Positions 14,813 through 25,846 of a stretch of 64,000 nt of DNA are shown here, in pieces. The position numbers were made by a program, and so were the translations under genes. The DNA lies in NCBI RefSeq assembly GCF_900094925.1, contig NZ_FMAY01000011.1, forward strand, positions 81,832 to 145,831. Reading direction: 5' to 3'. Source of the DNA: Kosakonia oryzendophytica. GTDB lineage: Bacteria > Pseudomonadota > Gammaproteobacteria > Enterobacterales > Enterobacteriaceae. The notes under the pieces are model-generated. The model was not told the origin of the DNA. It was given only the letters and a program-made list of their open reading frames with translations, and did not search any database. Within the stretch, counting starts at the first letter, position 1. Every line of letters starts with the position of its first letter.

Positions 14813-15169
14813 GCTAGCTCTAAAAGTGCATAAACGGAGTTCAACGACACTATTTCAATGACTTACAGCCTGTCGATATTCATTTTATTTGCATAAAAAG
14901 TGAATAAATTGCCAGCAGGTAGTGATGGCAGGCGGGATAAGGCGAGAGTTTATGCAATAAGAATAATTAATACTGGAACTGTGATCATCAGCGAAATTAA
15001 TTTTCATCGACTGCCCTGTTTTAGCGCAACCTGCCCATAAACAGGGCGTCTGGCGTGTTTTTTGTACAAAGACGTGAATGAATCAGGGAGTGTGCCAATA
15101 AGTGGCAGTTGCGAAACATAAACTCTGCTAACATCTTTGCATCTTTCACTCTGCTAAGTGGCTGCGACT

Positions 15170-15976
15170 ATGAAATTCGTCTCTTTTAATATCAATGGCC
15201 TGCGCGCCCGACCTCACCAACTTGAAGCGCTTGTGGAACAGCATCAACCGGATGTTATCGGACTGCAGGAAACAAAAGTGCACGACGATATGTTTCCTCT
15301 CGAAGAGGTGGCGCGCCTTGGATACAACGTTTTTTACCACGGGCAGAAAGGCCACTATGGGGTCGCACTCCTGACCAAGGAGACCCCGGTTTCTGTACGT
15401 CGTGGTTTTCCGAACGACGGTGAAGAAGCCCAACGTCGCATTATTATGGCGGAGCTACCCTCGCCACTCGGCAATATCACCGTGATCAACGGCTACTTCC
15501 CGCAGGGCGAAAGCCGCGACCATCCACTGAAATTTCCGGCAAAAGAGAAGTTTTACCAGGATCTACAACAGTTCCTTGAAACCGAGCTGAAAAAAGAGAA
15601 CCCGGTTTTAATCATGGGCGACATGAACATCAGTCCGACAGATCTGGACATTGGCATTGGTGAAGAGAACCGTAAACGCTGGCTGCGCACCGGAAAATGC
15701 TCATTCCTGCCGGAAGAGCGTGAATGGATGGATCGCCTGAAAGGCTGGGGACTGGTGGATACCTTCCGTGAAGCTCACCCGGACACGCAGGATCGCTTCT
15801 CGTGGTTTGACTACCGCTCCAAAGGCTTTGATGACAACCGCGGCTTGCGCATCGATTTGCTGCTGGCAAGCCAGCCGCTGGCGGAACGTTGCATCGAAAC
15901 CGGAATCGACTACGACATCCGCAGCATGGAAAAACCCTCTGACCATGCACCGGTGTGGGCCAAATTTAAGGTCTGA
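15170..15976 (+). CDS. xthA: Exodeoxyribonuclease III XthA
   Basis: AP endonuclease and 3-prime to 5-prime exonuclease for base-excision repair. 268 residues from [22 protein letters not shown]; an in-frame codon at 15158 adds only four residues. Catalytic motifs: LQETKVHDD (Glu, metal), [13 protein letters not shown] (Asp, Asn) and the C-terminal [10 protein letters not shown] (Asp-His). In E. coli it is RpoS-dependent. Here the next gene starts only 5 bases after the stop, unlike E. coli where ydjXYZ-ynjABCD intervene. Confidence 0.97.
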   Translation: MKFVSFNINGLRARPHQLEALVEQHQPDVIGLQETKVHDDMFPLEEVARLGYNVFYHGQKGHYGVALLTKETPVSVRRGFPNDGEEAQRRIIMAELPSPLGNITVINGYFPQGESRDHPLKFPAKEKFYQDLQQFLETELKKENPVLIMGDMNISPTDLDIGIGEENRKRWLRTGKCSFLPEEREWMDRLKGWGLVDTFREAHPDTQDRFSWFDYRSKGFDDNRGLRIDLLLASQPLAERCIETGIDYDIRSMEKPSDHAPVWAKFKV

Positions 15977-15981
15977 TCCGA

Positions 15982-16845
15982 ATGTCACCACCGCGCCCAC
16001 TCTCCCTGTGGGTCACGACACAGTGGCTGGATGATGTTCTCCGCCAGCACCAGACGCCCGCCAGCCTCGTCGGAGAATGGCGGTTGCTGGAAGTGGGCTG
16101 TGACCACGGAGCGGCATATCGCACCGGGCATATTGCCGGTGCAGGCTATATCGACACCCATGAAGTGGAAAGTCTGCCGTTGTGGAACGTGGTGCCGCCA
16201 GTTACCCTGCGGGCGGTGTTAGCACGACACGGACTGCGTTTTGATACGCAGGTGATTCTATATGGCCGCCAGAATTACGCGGCTGAGCGACTGGCGCATA
16301 TTTTATTGTATGCCGGGGTACAAAACGTGCGCCTGCTGGATGGCGGCTGGCAATGCTGGCAACAGGCCGGGTTGGCGCAGATGGCTGGGCCATCTCCAAG
16401 GGTGATGCCACAGGATTTTGGTGCACCTCTTCCCGCGCAACCACAGTTGCTGCGTAATCTGGCGCAAACCCTCGCGTTGCGCCAACGTGGCGAGATCGTG
16501 CTGGTGAGCGTGCGCAGTTGGGCAGAGTTCAGCGGTGCGGTAAGCGGCTATGACTATATCGCCACTGCGGGTGATATTCCGGGCGCTCGCTGGGGACATG
16601 CAGAAGGTACAAGCCAGTATATCTGCGCCTATCACAACCCGGATGGCACCCTGCGCCCAGCGCAGGAGATCGCCGCATTGTGGGCAAAAGAGGCGATCTC
16701 CTCAGCACAGAGCGTGGTGTTTTATTGCGGCACCGGCTGGCGCGCCTCGCTTGCGTTTCTGGTTGCATGGTCACTTGGGTGGCAGGATATCGCCGTGTAT
16801 GACGGTGGTTGGTTTGAGTGGAGTCAGCAGTATTACCGGGAATAA
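15982..16845 (+). CDS. Short YnjE-like rhodanese (thiosulfate sulfurtransferase)
   Basis: 287 residues holding two rhodanese domains. The first (about 10-130) has AYRTGHIAGAGYIDTHEVESLPLWNVV and an inactive loop region YGRQNYAAE. The second (about 150-285) has SVRSWAEFSG and an intact active loop VVFYCGTGWRAS with the catalytic Cys. From memory E. coli YnjE is about 435 residues with a signal peptide and three rhodanese domains; this protein matches only domains two and three and has no signal peptide, so it is probably cytoplasmic. It follows xthA by 5 bases and precedes nudG by 7, suggesting a single transcript. Confidence 0.8.
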   Translation: MSPPRPLSLWVTTQWLDDVLRQHQTPASLVGEWRLLEVGCDHGAAYRTGHIAGAGYIDTHEVESLPLWNVVPPVTLRAVLARHGLRFDTQVILYGRQNYAAERLAHILLYAGVQNVRLLDGGWQCWQQAGLAQMAGPSPRVMPQDFGAPLPAQPQLLRNLAQTLALRQRGEIVLVSVRSWAEFSGAVSGYDYIATAGDIPGARWGHAEGTSQYICAYHNPDGTLRPAQEIAALWAKEAISSAQSVVFYCGTGWRASLAFLVAWSLGWQDIAVYDGGWFEWSQQYYRE

Positions 16846-16852
16846 TCTGGCA

Positions 16853-17269
16853 ATGACAACAGTAAAAGCGCTTGATGTCGTGGCGGCGATCATTGAGCGC
16901 GATGGCAAAATCTTGCTTGCACAACGCCCCGCGCATGCGGATCAGGCCGGGTTATGGGAATTTGCCGGTGGGAAAGTGGAACCCGGCGAAAGCCAGCCGC
17001 AGGCGCTTGTGCGCGAACTGCGTGAAGAGCTGGGTATTGAGGCAGAACCGGCGAGCTATGTCGCCAGCCACCAGCGGGAAGTCTCCGGGCGCCTTATTAC
17101 GCTGCACGCCTGGCATGTGGTGACTTTCAGCGGTGAACCTGTGCGGCATTACCACCGTGCGTTGATATGGTGTACGCCCGCCGAAGCCCTGCAACACGAA
17201 CTGGCTCCGGCGGACCTCCCTTTACTGGACGCCTTTATGGCTTCACGCGCCGCCAGACCAGCGGATTAG
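16853..17269 (+). CDS. nudG: CTP/oxidised-nucleotide pyrophosphohydrolase NudG
   Basis: Nudix hydrolase acting on pyrimidine triphosphates, including 5-methyl-dCTP and oxidised (hydroxy) pyrimidine nucleotides. 138 residues from MTTVKALDVVAAIIERDGKILLAQRP. The Nudix box GX5EX7REUXEEXGU is seen as GGKVEPGESQPQALVRELREELGIE. The upstream frame is open into the rhodanese gene, but ATG 16853 gives the family length. Its 3-prime end overlaps ynjH on the other strand by 35 bases. Confidence 0.93.
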   Translation: MTTVKALDVVAAIIERDGKILLAQRPAHADQAGLWEFAGGKVEPGESQPQALVRELREELGIEAEPASYVASHQREVSGRLITLHAWHVVTFSGEPVRHYHRALIWCTPAEALQHELAPADLPLLDAFMASRAARPAD

Positions 17270-17522
17270 TGGAGAGGGCTTTCTCATCACGCTGGCATTG
17301 CAGCAGCACGCCTTCCGTCTTGATCACCGCCCCTTCCGTATAGTTTTGATTGCCATACACGCAACACTGAAGACAAGGCTGCGTTGTTTGCGTCTGCCCG
17401 CCGGAACTGAATACTTCCGGGGGGATATTCACTTCAACGCCGGGCGACGGTAAGCGCTCAGCCAGCACACTACCGGATGCGGCAACCAGTACCACCGCAG
17501 CGATCCACCTGAAACGGGTCAT
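17235..17522 (-). CDS. ynjH: YnjH, secreted DUF1496 protein
   Basis: 95 residues with a signal peptide (FRWIAAVVLVAASGSVLA, cleaved before ERLPSPG). Four cysteines (CLQCC...C) suggest a disulfide-bonded periplasmic protein. Conserved LQCCVYGNQNYTEGAVIK. Function unknown. Its 3-prime end overlaps nudG, as in E. coli. Confidence 0.88.
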   Translation of the reverse strand: MTRFRWIAAVVLVAASGSVLAERLPSPGVEVNIPPEVFSSGGQTQTTQPCLQCCVYGNQNYTEGAVIKTEGVLLQCQRDEKALSTNPLVWRRVKP

Positions 17523-17757
17523 AACCTGTCCTTTCTGATTAACTCCACGTAGTTACTATAACGGATCTATTTCGCAGGACTTTAATTTCCTCAGTCATCG
17601 CTTTTAGTTATGACATGAAGGCGGTTATTAATTTGCCTGGTGAGCGAATTTTTCCCTTGCGACCCTCCGCATTGCGGATGTTATAGTCCAAAAGCGCCGC
17701 TTTTTTGCGCACAACAACACAAAATCCCCACCTATACGATAAGAGAAATTTATATCT

Positions 17758-19101
17758 ATGGATCAGACCCACTCTCTTGAATCATTTCTCACTTATGTTC
17801 AACAACGCGATCCACACCAGCCCGAGTTCTCCCAGGCCGTTCGTGAAGTTATGACAACCCTCTGGCCCTTCCTTGACGCAAACCCTCGCTACCGCCAGTT
17901 TTCGCTGCTGGAACGGCTGGTGGAGCCGGAGCGAATCATTCAGTTCCGTGTGGCCTGGGTTGATGACCGCAATCAGGTGCAGGTTAACCGCGCCTGGCGG
18001 GTACAGTTCAGCTCCGCTATCGGCCCGTACAAAGGCGGAATGCGTTTTCACCCTTCGGTGAACTTATCCATCCTCAAGTTCCTCGGCTTTGAGCAAACGT
18101 TCAAAAACGCCCTCACCACCCTGCCGATGGGCGGCGGTAAAGGTGGCAGCGATTTCGATCCTAAAGGCAAAAGTGAGGGTGAAGTGATGCGTTTCTGCCA
18201 GGCGCTGATCAGCGAACTCTATCGCCATCTGGGCGCGGATACCGACGTTCCCGCCGGGGATATCGGCGTCGGCGCACGTGAAGTCGGCTTTATGGCCGGG
18301 ATGATGAAAAAACTCGCCAACAATACCGCCTGCGTTTTTACCGGCAAAGGACTCTCGTTTGGCGGTAGCCTGATCCGTCCGGAAGCCACGGGTTATGGAC
18401 TGGTGTACTTTACCGAAGCCATGCTCAAGCGCCACGGCCTGGGTTTTGAAGGGCTGCGCGTTGCCGTCTCCGGTTCCGGTAACGTGGCGCAATACGCCAT
18501 TGAAAAAGCGATGGCGTTTGGCGCACGGGTGATCACTGCCTCCGACTCTGCGGGTACGGTGGTGGATGAAGCGGGCTTTACTGCGGAAAAACTGGCACGG
18601 CTGTGTGAAATCAAAGCCAGTCGCGATGGACGCATTGCGGATTACGCCCGTGAATTCGGTCTGCCCTATCTGGCCGGCCAACAACCCTGGTCCGTGCCGG
18701 TGGATATCGCCCTGCCGTGTGCAACGCAAAATGAGTTGGGTACCGATGCCGCGCGCATGCTTATCGCCAACGGTGTAAAAGCAGTCGCGGAAGGGGCAAA
18801 CATGCCAACCACCATCGAAGCCACAGAGCTGTTCCTTGATGCGGGCGTGCTGTTTGCGCCGGGCAAAGCCGCCAATGCAGGGGGCGTCGCCACTTCAGGT
18901 CTCGAAATGGCGCAAAATGCCGCCCGTCAGGGCTGGAAGGCCGAAAAAGTGGATGCCCGCTTGCACCATATCATGCTTGATATTCACCAGGCCTGCGTGG
19001 AGTACGGCGGAGAGGGTAAACAGACTCACTATGTGCGCGGCGCCAACATTGCGGGCTTTGTCAAAGTCGCCGATGCGATGATGGCGCAGGGCGTGATTTA
19101 A
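17758..19101 (+). CDS. gdhA: NADP-specific glutamate dehydrogenase GdhA
   Basis: Assimilatory enzyme: 2-oxoglutarate + ammonia + NADPH to glutamate. 447 residues, the E. coli length. Catalytic lysine is in LPMGGGKGGSDFDPKGKS (about residue 128); the Rossmann loop is VSGSGNVAQYAIEKA. Upstream (17523-17757) a TTATAGT -10-like element lies at about 17681 and no gene is seen. A REP element follows the gene. Confidence 0.98.
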   Translation: MDQTHSLESFLTYVQQRDPHQPEFSQAVREVMTTLWPFLDANPRYRQFSLLERLVEPERIIQFRVAWVDDRNQVQVNRAWRVQFSSAIGPYKGGMRFHPSVNLSILKFLGFEQTFKNALTTLPMGGGKGGSDFDPKGKSEGEVMRFCQALISELYRHLGADTDVPAGDIGVGAREVGFMAGMMKKLANNTACVFTGKGLSFGGSLIRPEATGYGLVYFTEAMLKRHGLGFEGLRVAVSGSGNVAQYAIEKAMAFGARVITASDSAGTVVDEAGFTAEKLARLCEIKASRDGRIADYAREFGLPYLAGQQPWSVPVDIALPCATQNELGTDAARMLIANGVKAVAEGANMPTTIEATELFLDAGVLFAPGKAANAGGVATSGLEMAQNAARQGWKAEKVDARLHHIMLDIHQACVEYGGEGKQTHYVRGANIAGFVKVADAMMAQGVI

Positions 19102-19111
19102 ACCCGCCACC

Positions 19112-19151
19112 GCAGGCCGGATGGCGGCATCAATGCCTTATCCGGTCTGTG
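19112..19151. repeat. REP (repetitive extragenic palindromic) element
   Basis: GGCCGGATGGCGGC ... GCCTTATCCGGTC matches the enterobacterial REP consensus (imperfect palindrome with GCCGGATG and CTTATCCGGC arms). It lies between convergent gdhA and topB, a typical location. Confidence 0.75.
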
Positions 19152-19154
19152 GTG

Positions 19155-21095
19155 TTATGACACCGCCGCGTCTGCCGGAGGCAGCTGTTTCTTCCCCCGG
19201 GTTTTAGCAAAGGTTTTCTTTTTCTTCTCTGCACCTGGCGCTACCAGCCCACGAAACTGACGCACTGGCGTGTTGCGCGCCTGGTGAATCAACTCATGTA
19301 ATGTGCCGACCAGTGGTTGCATAAAGTCCTGATAGCGGCACTCTTTTTCACTGATTTGCGTCAGCACCGACTCCCAGTGTGCGGTCATGTCCGGACGCGC
19401 CGCCATTTCCGGCAAGGAGTGTATCAGCGCCCGACCGGGATCGGTCGAATGAATATAGCGCCCCTTCTTCACCAGAAACCCGCGTTTAAACAACAGCTCA
19501 ATGATCCCGGCGCGGGTCGCTTCCGTACCCAAACCATCGGTAGCACGCAGGATCTTTTTCAGGTCCTTATCCTGCACAAAACGCGCGATACCGGTCATCG
19601 CGGAAAGCAGCGTGGCATCGGTAAAATGGCGCGGCGGCTGAGTCTGGCGCTCCACCACTTCGCCCTTTTCACACAGCAGCTCATCGCCTTTTGCGACCAC
19701 CGGCAGCGGTGTGCCGTCGTTCTCTTCATCACGCTCTTTTGCGCCTAACAACGTGCGCCAGCCCGCTTCCGCGAGGAACCGCGCTTTGGCGATAAACTTA
19801 CCGTTGGCGATATCGAGATCGATCTGGCATTTGCGGAATACCGCATCCGGGCAGAATTGCATCAGATACTGGCGGGCCACCAAATTGTAGATATTGGCTT
19901 CGTTGTCGGTGAGATTCACCTTTGAGGCGCGCGCGGTAGGAATAATGGCATGGTGCGCATCGACTTTTTTATCGTCCCAGCAGCGGTTGCGGGTATCCGG
20001 GTTCACCACCGGTTGCGGCAGTAGATCCGGCGCGTGCGCGCCAATGGCGTTCATCACCGCATGCCGCCCGGCATAGTGCTCTTCCGGCAGATAACGGCAG
20101 TCCGAACGCGGATAGGTAATAAGCTTATGGGTTTCGTACAACTTCTGGCAGATATCCAGCACGGTCTGCGCACTGAGCCCGTAACGCTTTGCGGCTTCAA
20201 TTTGCAGTGCCGAAAGGGAGAACGGCAACGGTGCCAGTTCTGATTCCCGTTTATCGTTATAAGCTGTAACAAAGGCGGGCTGACCGTTGATGCGGTTGAC
20301 CACATGCTCCGCCAGCGGGCGATGCAACAAGCGCCCCTCTTCATCCTGGTAAGGTTCGCAGGCCTCACTCGGCTGCCAGAGCGCGGTAAAACGCTCTCCG
20401 GCGGGCGTAACGATATGCGCTTTGACTTCGAAGAAATCTTTCGCCACGAAGTTTTCAATCTCTTCGTCGCGACGCACCACCAGCCCCAGCACTGGCGTCT
20501 GCACGCGCCCCACCGACAGCACGCCCTGATACCCCGCATTACGGCCGAGCAAGGTATAAGCGCGGGTCATATTAATGCCGTACAGCCAGTCCGCACGCGC
20601 ACGCGCAAGCGCCGAGACGCACAGCGGAATAAATTCGCTGTTCGCCCGCAAACGCTCGATCGCACGTTCCACCGCCTGTGGGTTCAGATCGTTAATCAGG
20701 CAACGCTGCACCTGCTGGCGTTTTTCCGGGGCCAGTTGCAGATAATCAATCACTTCATCAACCAGCAATTGCCCTTCACGATCCGGGTCACCTGCGTGCA
20801 CCACCTGCTCCGCGTCGGCCAGCAGCCGTTTGATAACGTTGATTTGTTTCAACACTGACGGGCGTGGCTGCAACTGCCACTTTTCCGGCACGATCGGTAA
20901 ATCCGCCAGATTCCAGCGCGCATAGCGACTGTCGTAGGCATCGGGCTGCGCCTGTTCCAGCAGATGACCAATACACCAGGTCACTACCTGTCCATTACCG
21001 CACTCAATATAGCCGTCACCTTTGCGATGCGGCTTTGGCAGCACATCAGCGATGGCGCGGGCCAGACTGGGCTTTTCGGCAATAAATAACCGCAT
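19155..21095 (-). CDS. topB: DNA topoisomerase III TopB
   Basis: Type IA topoisomerase that decatenates replication intermediates. 646 residues from [28 protein letters not shown]; six further in-frame residues upstream are rejected by comparison with E. coli. The Toprim acidic triad appears as E in FIAEKPS and D-x-D in [11 protein letters not shown]. The active-site Tyr is in [16 protein letters not shown]. The C-terminus is lysine-rich ([13 protein letters not shown]). It starts 5 bases after the selD stop, so the two are likely co-transcribed. Confidence 0.97.
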   Translation of the reverse strand: MRLFIAEKPSLARAIADVLPKPHRKGDGYIECGNGQVVTWCIGHLLEQAQPDAYDSRYARWNLADLPIVPEKWQLQPRPSVLKQINVIKRLLADAEQVVHAGDPDREGQLLVDEVIDYLQLAPEKRQQVQRCLINDLNPQAVERAIERLRANSEFIPLCVSALARARADWLYGINMTRAYTLLGRNAGYQGVLSVGRVQTPVLGLVVRRDEEIENFVAKDFFEVKAHIVTPAGERFTALWQPSEACEPYQDEEGRLLHRPLAEHVVNRINGQPAFVTAYNDKRESELAPLPFSLSALQIEAAKRYGLSAQTVLDICQKLYETHKLITYPRSDCRYLPEEHYAGRHAVMNAIGAHAPDLLPQPVVNPDTRNRCWDDKKVDAHHAIIPTARASKVNLTDNEANIYNLVARQYLMQFCPDAVFRKCQIDLDIANGKFIAKARFLAEAGWRTLLGAKERDEENDGTPLPVVAKGDELLCEKGEVVERQTQPPRHFTDATLLSAMTGIARFVQDKDLKKILRATDGLGTEATRAGIIELLFKRGFLVKKGRYIHSTDPGRALIHSLPEMAARPDMTAHWESVLTQISEKECRYQDFMQPLVGTLHELIHQARNTPVRQFRGLVAPGAEKKKKTFAKTRGKKQLPPADAAVS

Positions 21096-21099
21096 CGAA

Positions 21100-22143
21100 T
21101 TAACGGATCTCAATCATCGGACGACCACCGCGCGCGCCGACAAGCTCACCAATGGCGCTCAGCTCAATACCATATTCTGCCGCCGTCGCTTTGACCTCGG
21201 CTTCGGCATCCGGCAACACGGCGAGCAGCAAACCGCCGGAGGTTTGCGGATCGCACAGCAAATCACGCACATCCGCAGACATCTCCCCCATCAGGTGCCC
21301 GTAACTGGCAAAGTTACGCTGGGTGCCGCCTGGCACCGCACCTTGTGCGATATACGCTTCCACGCCCGGCAATTTCGGTACGTCCTGATACCAGACCTGC
21401 GCCTGTACGCCCGCGCCCTGGCACATTTCGCTCAGGTGACCCAGCAGGCCAAAACCGGTGACATCAGTCATCGCTTTCACCCCATCAATACCGGCAAAGG
21501 CCGCCCCGGCGACGTTCATCCGGCACATTACTTCTGTCGCCAGTCCTTTATGTTCCTCTTTCAGCAGGGATTTTTTCTCGGCGGTGGTCAACACGCCAAT
21601 ACCCAGCGGTTTGGTGAGGAAAAGTTTGCAGCCTGCCTGCGCGGTGCTGTTTTTCTTCACCCGCTCCGTCGGCACCACGCCGGTCACCGCGAGGCCAAAA
21701 ATCGGTTCCGGTGCATCAATGGAGTGACCGCCCGCCAGCGCAATCCCCGCCTGCTGGCAGGCAAAACGCCCACCGTCGATCACTTCACGGGCGATCTCCG
21801 GTGCCAGTTTACTGATTGGCCAGCCAAGAATCGCAATCGCCATGATCGGTTTACCGCCCATGGCAAAGATATCGCTGATGGCGTTCGTCGCTGCAATGCG
21901 ACCGAAATCGAAGGGGTTATCGACAATAGGCATGAAAAAATCGGTGGTGCTGATAATGCAGGTGCCGTTACCCAGATCGTACACCGCCGCATCATCGCGT
22001 GTTTCGTTGCCGACAAGCAGGTTCGGGTCGAGAAACTTCGCCTGTTCGCTGTGCAGAATGGTATCCAGCACTTTGGGGGAAATTTTACAACCGCAACCGG
22101 CTCCGTGGCTGTATTGCGTTAAACGAATTGCTTGCTCGCTCAT
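21100..22143 (-). CDS. selD: Selenophosphate synthetase SelD
   Basis: Makes selenophosphate from selenide and ATP for selenocysteine and selenouridine. 347 residues from [20 protein letters not shown]. The catalytic residue is Cys17 (not Sec), with Lys20 nearby. The start at 22143 is preferred over the ATG six bases upstream because AGGAG would have no spacing to the latter. ATP-binding [20 protein letters not shown] is present. Confidence 0.97.
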   Translation of the reverse strand: MSEQAIRLTQYSHGAGCGCKISPKVLDTILHSEQAKFLDPNLLVGNETRDDAAVYDLGNGTCIISTTDFFMPIVDNPFDFGRIAATNAISDIFAMGGKPIMAIAILGWPISKLAPEIAREVIDGGRFACQQAGIALAGGHSIDAPEPIFGLAVTGVVPTERVKKNSTAQAGCKLFLTKPLGIGVLTTAEKKSLLKEEHKGLATEVMCRMNVAGAAFAGIDGVKAMTDVTGFGLLGHLSEMCQGAGVQAQVWYQDVPKLPGVEAYIAQGAVPGGTQRNFASYGHLMGEMSADVRDLLCDPQTSGGLLLAVLPDAEAEVKATAAEYGIELSAIGELVGARGGRPMIEIR

Positions 22144-22343
22144 GGACATCTCCTGTCATTGCAATCCCGCTATGGTAGCGCCCAAACGGTAAGCTGATAA
22201 GTCTGGCAATCTGAATTCGCGCGCTATTGCTCATTAAGCGAACGAAAGCCACCCTTGTCACATCTGTTTTTCCGTCGCGTCTGCCGCCAGCGTGAATTCA
22301 TCGGCCATTTTGCGAGCGACGCCAAGTTTATTTTTTACGAATT

Positions 22344-22361
22344 GTGACAGAAAGATGACAG
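22344..22361 (-). promoter_or_regulatory. PhoB box-like direct repeat
   Basis: On the minus strand it reads CTGTCATCTTTCTGTCAC: both heptamers match the Pho box half sites (CTGTCAT, CTGTCAC) with the 4-base spacer. It lies 48 bases before the acid phosphatase gene, but points towards selD. A CATTAT -10-like hexamer at 22381-22386 could serve the phosphatase. Regulation by phosphate starvation is inferred. Confidence 0.55.
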
Positions 22362-22409
22362 AGCCTGAAAGGGCGACGGACATTATCCAACACCAAGGAA
22401 CCATGGCGA

Positions 22410-23156
22410 ATGAAAAAAAATATTCTCGCATTTTGTCTTGCCAGCCTGCTTTCTACCAGCGCACTGGCGCTGGTGCCTGCGGGCAACGACGCCACCACCA
22501 AACCCGATCTTTACTACCTGAAAAACGCCCAGGCTATCGACAGCCTTGCCCTGCTGCCACCGCCGCCGGAAGTGGGCAGCATTGCTTTCCTGAACGATCA
22601 GGCCATGTATGAACAGGGCCGTTTGATACGTAACACCGAACGAGGTAAACAGGCTGCCGAAGACGCCAACCTGAGCGCAGGCGGCGTGGCGAACGCCTTC
22701 TCTGCCGCGTTTGGCTCGCCAATTACCGAAAAAGAAGCACCGCAGTTGCATAAGCTGCTGACCAACATGATTGAAGATGCTGGCGATCTGGCCACCCGCG
22801 GCGCCAAACAGAAGTACATGCGCATTCGCCCGTTTGCCTTCTACGGTGTACCGACCTGCAACACCAAAGAGCAGGATACGCTGGCGAAAAACGGTTCCTA
22901 TCCTTCCGGTCACACGTCGATCGGCTGGGCAACCGCGCTGGTGCTCGCCGAGATCAATCCGCAAAGGCAGGATCAAATCCTGAAACGTGGTTACGATCTC
23001 GGGCAAAGTCGGGTGATTTGTGGCTACCACTGGCAGAGTGATGTGGATGCTGCGCGTATCGTTGGCTCAGCGGTCGTGGCGACGCTGCACACCAACCCGG
23101 CCTTCCAGCAGCAGTTGCAGAAAGCGAAAGACGAATTTGCCGCTCAACGCAAATAA
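22410..23156 (+). CDS. Class A non-specific acid phosphatase (PhoN/PhoC type)
   Basis: Secreted phosphomonoesterase of the PAP2/vanadium-haloperoxidase fold, releasing phosphate from organic esters in the periplasm. 248 residues with a signal peptide ([19 protein letters not shown]). The class A signature is complete: K-x6-RP in [15 protein letters not shown], and SR-x5-H-x3-D in [12 protein letters not shown]. It has its own ribosome-binding site (AAGGA). It is inserted between selD and ydjA, where E. coli has no gene. I avoid a phoN symbol since family members share this architecture. Confidence 0.92.
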   Translation: MKKNILAFCLASLLSTSALALVPAGNDATTKPDLYYLKNAQAIDSLALLPPPPEVGSIAFLNDQAMYEQGRLIRNTERGKQAAEDANLSAGGVANAFSAAFGSPITEKEAPQLHKLLTNMIEDAGDLATRGAKQKYMRIRPFAFYGVPTCNTKEQDTLAKNGSYPSGHTSIGWATALVLAEINPQRQDQILKRGYDLGQSRVICGYHWQSDVDAARIVGSAVVATLHTNPAFQQQLQKAKDEFAAQRK

Positions 23157-23214
23157 GCCTTCAGAATGGCCCGGCGGCGTAACGCTGACCGGGCCAGCAA
23201 ACGCTGTTTTTGGT

Positions 23215-23766
23215 TCAGAAATGCGTCACAAATGGCGCGGTATCCGGCACGCTGACCGTGGTTGAGGCTTTTAACTGCGGAGTGCCAAGATAAAGGAAAC
23301 CAACAATTTTATCCTGTTCGCCACAGTCGAACGCTTCGCGCACCACCGGGCTGTCGGTCAACGGGCCGGTACGCCAGATCCCATTAAATCCCTGCGCCAG
23401 CGCAGCCATTTGCATCGCCATCACAGCGCAACCCGCCGAGAGCAGTTGCTCCCACTGCGGGACTTTGTGATGTTCCTGGCATTTTGCCACCACGGCAATA
23501 ATCAGCGGCGCGCGAAACGGTGAGGTGCGCGCTTTTTCAATGCCCTTCTCATCCTGACCGGCTGCAATCGCCCCTTTCTCCAGCGTCTGGCTGAAGCGCT
23601 CGCGTCCTTCGCCCTCAATGACAAAGAAATGCCACGGTTGCAACGTGCCGTGATCCGGCGCACGCATACCTGCGCGCAAAATGTTATCCAGTTGTTCACC
23701 CACCGGGGCCGGTTCCGCCAGCCGGGAAGCACTGCGACGGTTGACGAGAAGTTCTAGTGCATCCAT
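23215..23766 (-). CDS. ydjA: Nitroreductase-family protein YdjA
   Basis: Small FMN-binding oxidoreductase of the nitroreductase fold. 183 residues, same as E. coli YdjA. FMN-contacting segments: [13 protein letters not shown] near the N-terminus, [17 protein letters not shown], and [23 protein letters not shown]. Physiological substrate unknown. It is divergent from sppA. Confidence 0.95.
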   Translation of the reverse strand: MDALELLVNRRSASRLAEPAPVGEQLDNILRAGMRAPDHGTLQPWHFFVIEGEGRERFSQTLEKGAIAAGQDEKGIEKARTSPFRAPLIIAVVAKCQEHHKVPQWEQLLSAGCAVMAMQMAALAQGFNGIWRTGPLTDSPVVREAFDCGEQDKIVGFLYLGTPQLKASTTVSVPDTAPFVTHF

Positions 23767-23929
23767 TAGTTAAACTCCTGTATTGAAATTTGTTCATAAA
23801 ATTAACACGCGCGTAGAATTTGTTACAGCGCCGGAGGCGATTCCTGCTGACAAGTTGCAGCAGGGTAATTAGGATAACCACACTTTGCCGCTCAGGGCAG
23901 CGGTGGGCGTTAACTACCAGGGAGAATAC

Positions 23930-25783
23930 ATGCGAACCCTTTGGCGTTTTATTGCCGGTTTTTTTAAATGGGCCTGGCGATTGCTGAGTTTTATCCGCAA
24001 TCTGGTGCTGAACCTGTTCTTTATCCTGTTGGTGCTGGTCGGTGTGGGCATCTGGATGCAACTCAGCGCCGGCAAAGCCGAGCACAGCAGCCGTGGGGCC
24101 TTGCTGCTGGACATTTCCGGCGTGGTCGTCGATAAACCCAGCACCAGCAGCCGGTTGGGTGCGCTTGGTCGTCAGTTCTTTGGCGCCAGCTCCGATCGCC
24201 TGCAAGAGAACTCCTTGTTCGATATCGTCGAAACCATTCGCCAGGCTCAGGCCGATCGCAATATCACCGGTATTGTAATGGACCTGAAGAACTTTGCCGG
24301 GGCCGACCAGCCATCCATGCAATATATCGGCAAAGCGCTGCGTGCATTCCGCGACAGCGGTAAACCGGTCTATGCCGTGGCGGATAACTACAGCCAGGGT
24401 CAGTATTACCTTGCCAGTTTTGCCAATAAAATCTGGCTCTCACCGCAGGGCGTGGTCGATTTGCACGGTTTCGCCACGAACGGCCTGTATTACAAGTCAC
24501 TGCTGGATAAGCTCAAAGTCACCACCCATGTGTTCCGCGTCGGCACGTATAAATCCGCCGTTGAACCGTTTATTCGTGACGATATGTCGCCAGCTGCGCG
24601 TGACGCAGATAGCCGCTGGATTAACGAGCTGTGGCAAAACTATCTCAATACCGTAGCCGCTAACCGTCAGATCACTGCACAGCAGGTGTTCCCGGGTGCG
24701 CAAGCGATGCTGGATGGTCTGCGTAAAGTCGATGGCGACACCGCAAAATATGCGCTGGATAATAAGCTGGTGGACGAGTTGGGTTCCGCCGCCGAGGCGG
24801 AAAAAGCGCTGGTGAAACAGTTTGGCTGGAGCAGTGAAGATAAGAACTTCCGTGCCGTCAGCTTCTATGATTACCCGCTGAAGACCCCAAGCGATGTGGG
24901 CGATACCGTGGCGGTGATTTTTGCCAATGGTGCCATCATGGATGGCGAAGAAACACCAGGGAACGTGGGCGGTGATACTACCGCTTCGCAAATCCGCGAT
25001 GCGCGTCTGGATCCGAAGGTGAAAGCTATCGTGCTGCGCGTTAACAGTCCGGGCGGCAGCGTCAGCGCCTCTGAAGTTATCCGTTCAGAACTGGCGGCAG
25101 CAAAAGCCTCCGGCAAACCGGTGGTGGTGTCGATGGGCGGGATGGCGGCCTCCGGTGGCTACTGGATTTCGACGCCGGCGAGCTACATTCTGGCAAACCC
25201 GAGTACATTGACCGGCTCAATTGGTATCTTCGGCGTGATCAATACGCTGGAAAACAGCCTCGACAGCATTGGCGTGCATACCGATGGCGTGGCGACATCG
25301 CCGCTGGCAGATATCAGCATGACCAAAGCGTTGCCGACGGAAGTGCAACAGATGATGCAGATCAGCATCGAAAACGGCTACAAACGCTTTATCACGCTGG
25401 TCGCCCAGTCACGTAACAGCACGCCGGAACAGATCGATAAGATTGCTCAGGGTCACGTCTGGACCGGCCAGGACGCCAAAGCCAACGGTCTGGTTGACGG
25501 GCTGGGTGATTTCGATGACGCGCTGGCAAAAGCCGCTGAACTGGCAAAACTCAAACAGTGGCATGTGGACTATTACGAAGAAGAGCCGAGCTTCTTTGAC
25601 CGGGTGATGGACAGCATGTCCGGTTCCGTTCGCGCCATGCTACCGCAGGCATTACAGGCTTATCTGCCTGCGCCGCTGGCCAGCGCCGCGCTGGAAGTAA
25701 AAAATGAAACCGATAAGCTGGCGGTGTTCAACGATCCGCAAAATCGTTATGCGCTCTGTCTGAACTGCGCCAATATCCGTTAA
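23930..25783 (+). CDS. sppA: Signal peptide peptidase A (protease IV)
   Basis: Inner-membrane serine protease that degrades cleaved signal peptides in the periplasm. 617 residues (E. coli 618) from [19 protein letters not shown], with one N-terminal membrane anchor (about 25-46). Two tandem S49 domains. The Ser/Lys dyad is Lys208 in [13 protein letters not shown] (N-domain) and the Ser at about 408 in [15 protein letters not shown] (C-domain). Ribosome-binding site GGGAG precedes ATG 23930. Confidence 0.97.
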   Translation: MRTLWRFIAGFFKWAWRLLSFIRNLVLNLFFILLVLVGVGIWMQLSAGKAEHSSRGALLLDISGVVVDKPSTSSRLGALGRQFFGASSDRLQENSLFDIVETIRQAQADRNITGIVMDLKNFAGADQPSMQYIGKALRAFRDSGKPVYAVADNYSQGQYYLASFANKIWLSPQGVVDLHGFATNGLYYKSLLDKLKVTTHVFRVGTYKSAVEPFIRDDMSPAARDADSRWINELWQNYLNTVAANRQITAQQVFPGAQAMLDGLRKVDGDTAKYALDNKLVDELGSAAEAEKALVKQFGWSSEDKNFRAVSFYDYPLKTPSDVGDTVAVIFANGAIMDGEETPGNVGGDTTASQIRDARLDPKVKAIVLRVNSPGGSVSASEVIRSELAAAKASGKPVVVSMGGMAASGGYWISTPASYILANPSTLTGSIGIFGVINTLENSLDSIGVHTDGVATSPLADISMTKALPTEVQQMMQISIENGYKRFITLVAQSRNSTPEQIDKIAQGHVWTGQDAKANGLVDGLGDFDDALAKAAELAKLKQWHVDYYEEEPSFFDRVMDSMSGSVRAMLPQALQAYLPAPLASAALEVKNETDKLAVFNDPQNRYALCLNCANIR

Positions 25784-25798
25784 CATATCCCTACGCGT

Positions 25799-25824
25799 CC
25801 CCTCCCTATGGAGGGGATTTTTTT
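25799..25824 (+). terminator. Terminator after sppA
   Basis: Perfect stem CCCCTCC / GGAGGGG with loop CTAT, then ATTTTTTT. It lies within the sppA-ansA gap, so ansA may be partly read through or have its own promoter. Confidence 0.85.
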
Positions 25825-25846
25825 GATGCCGCAAGAACCGATAATT

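Noticed and set aside
21022..22122. 366-codon open frame opposite selD
   Set aside because: Antisense to a clear selD gene; Arg/His-rich composition typical of a shadow frame.
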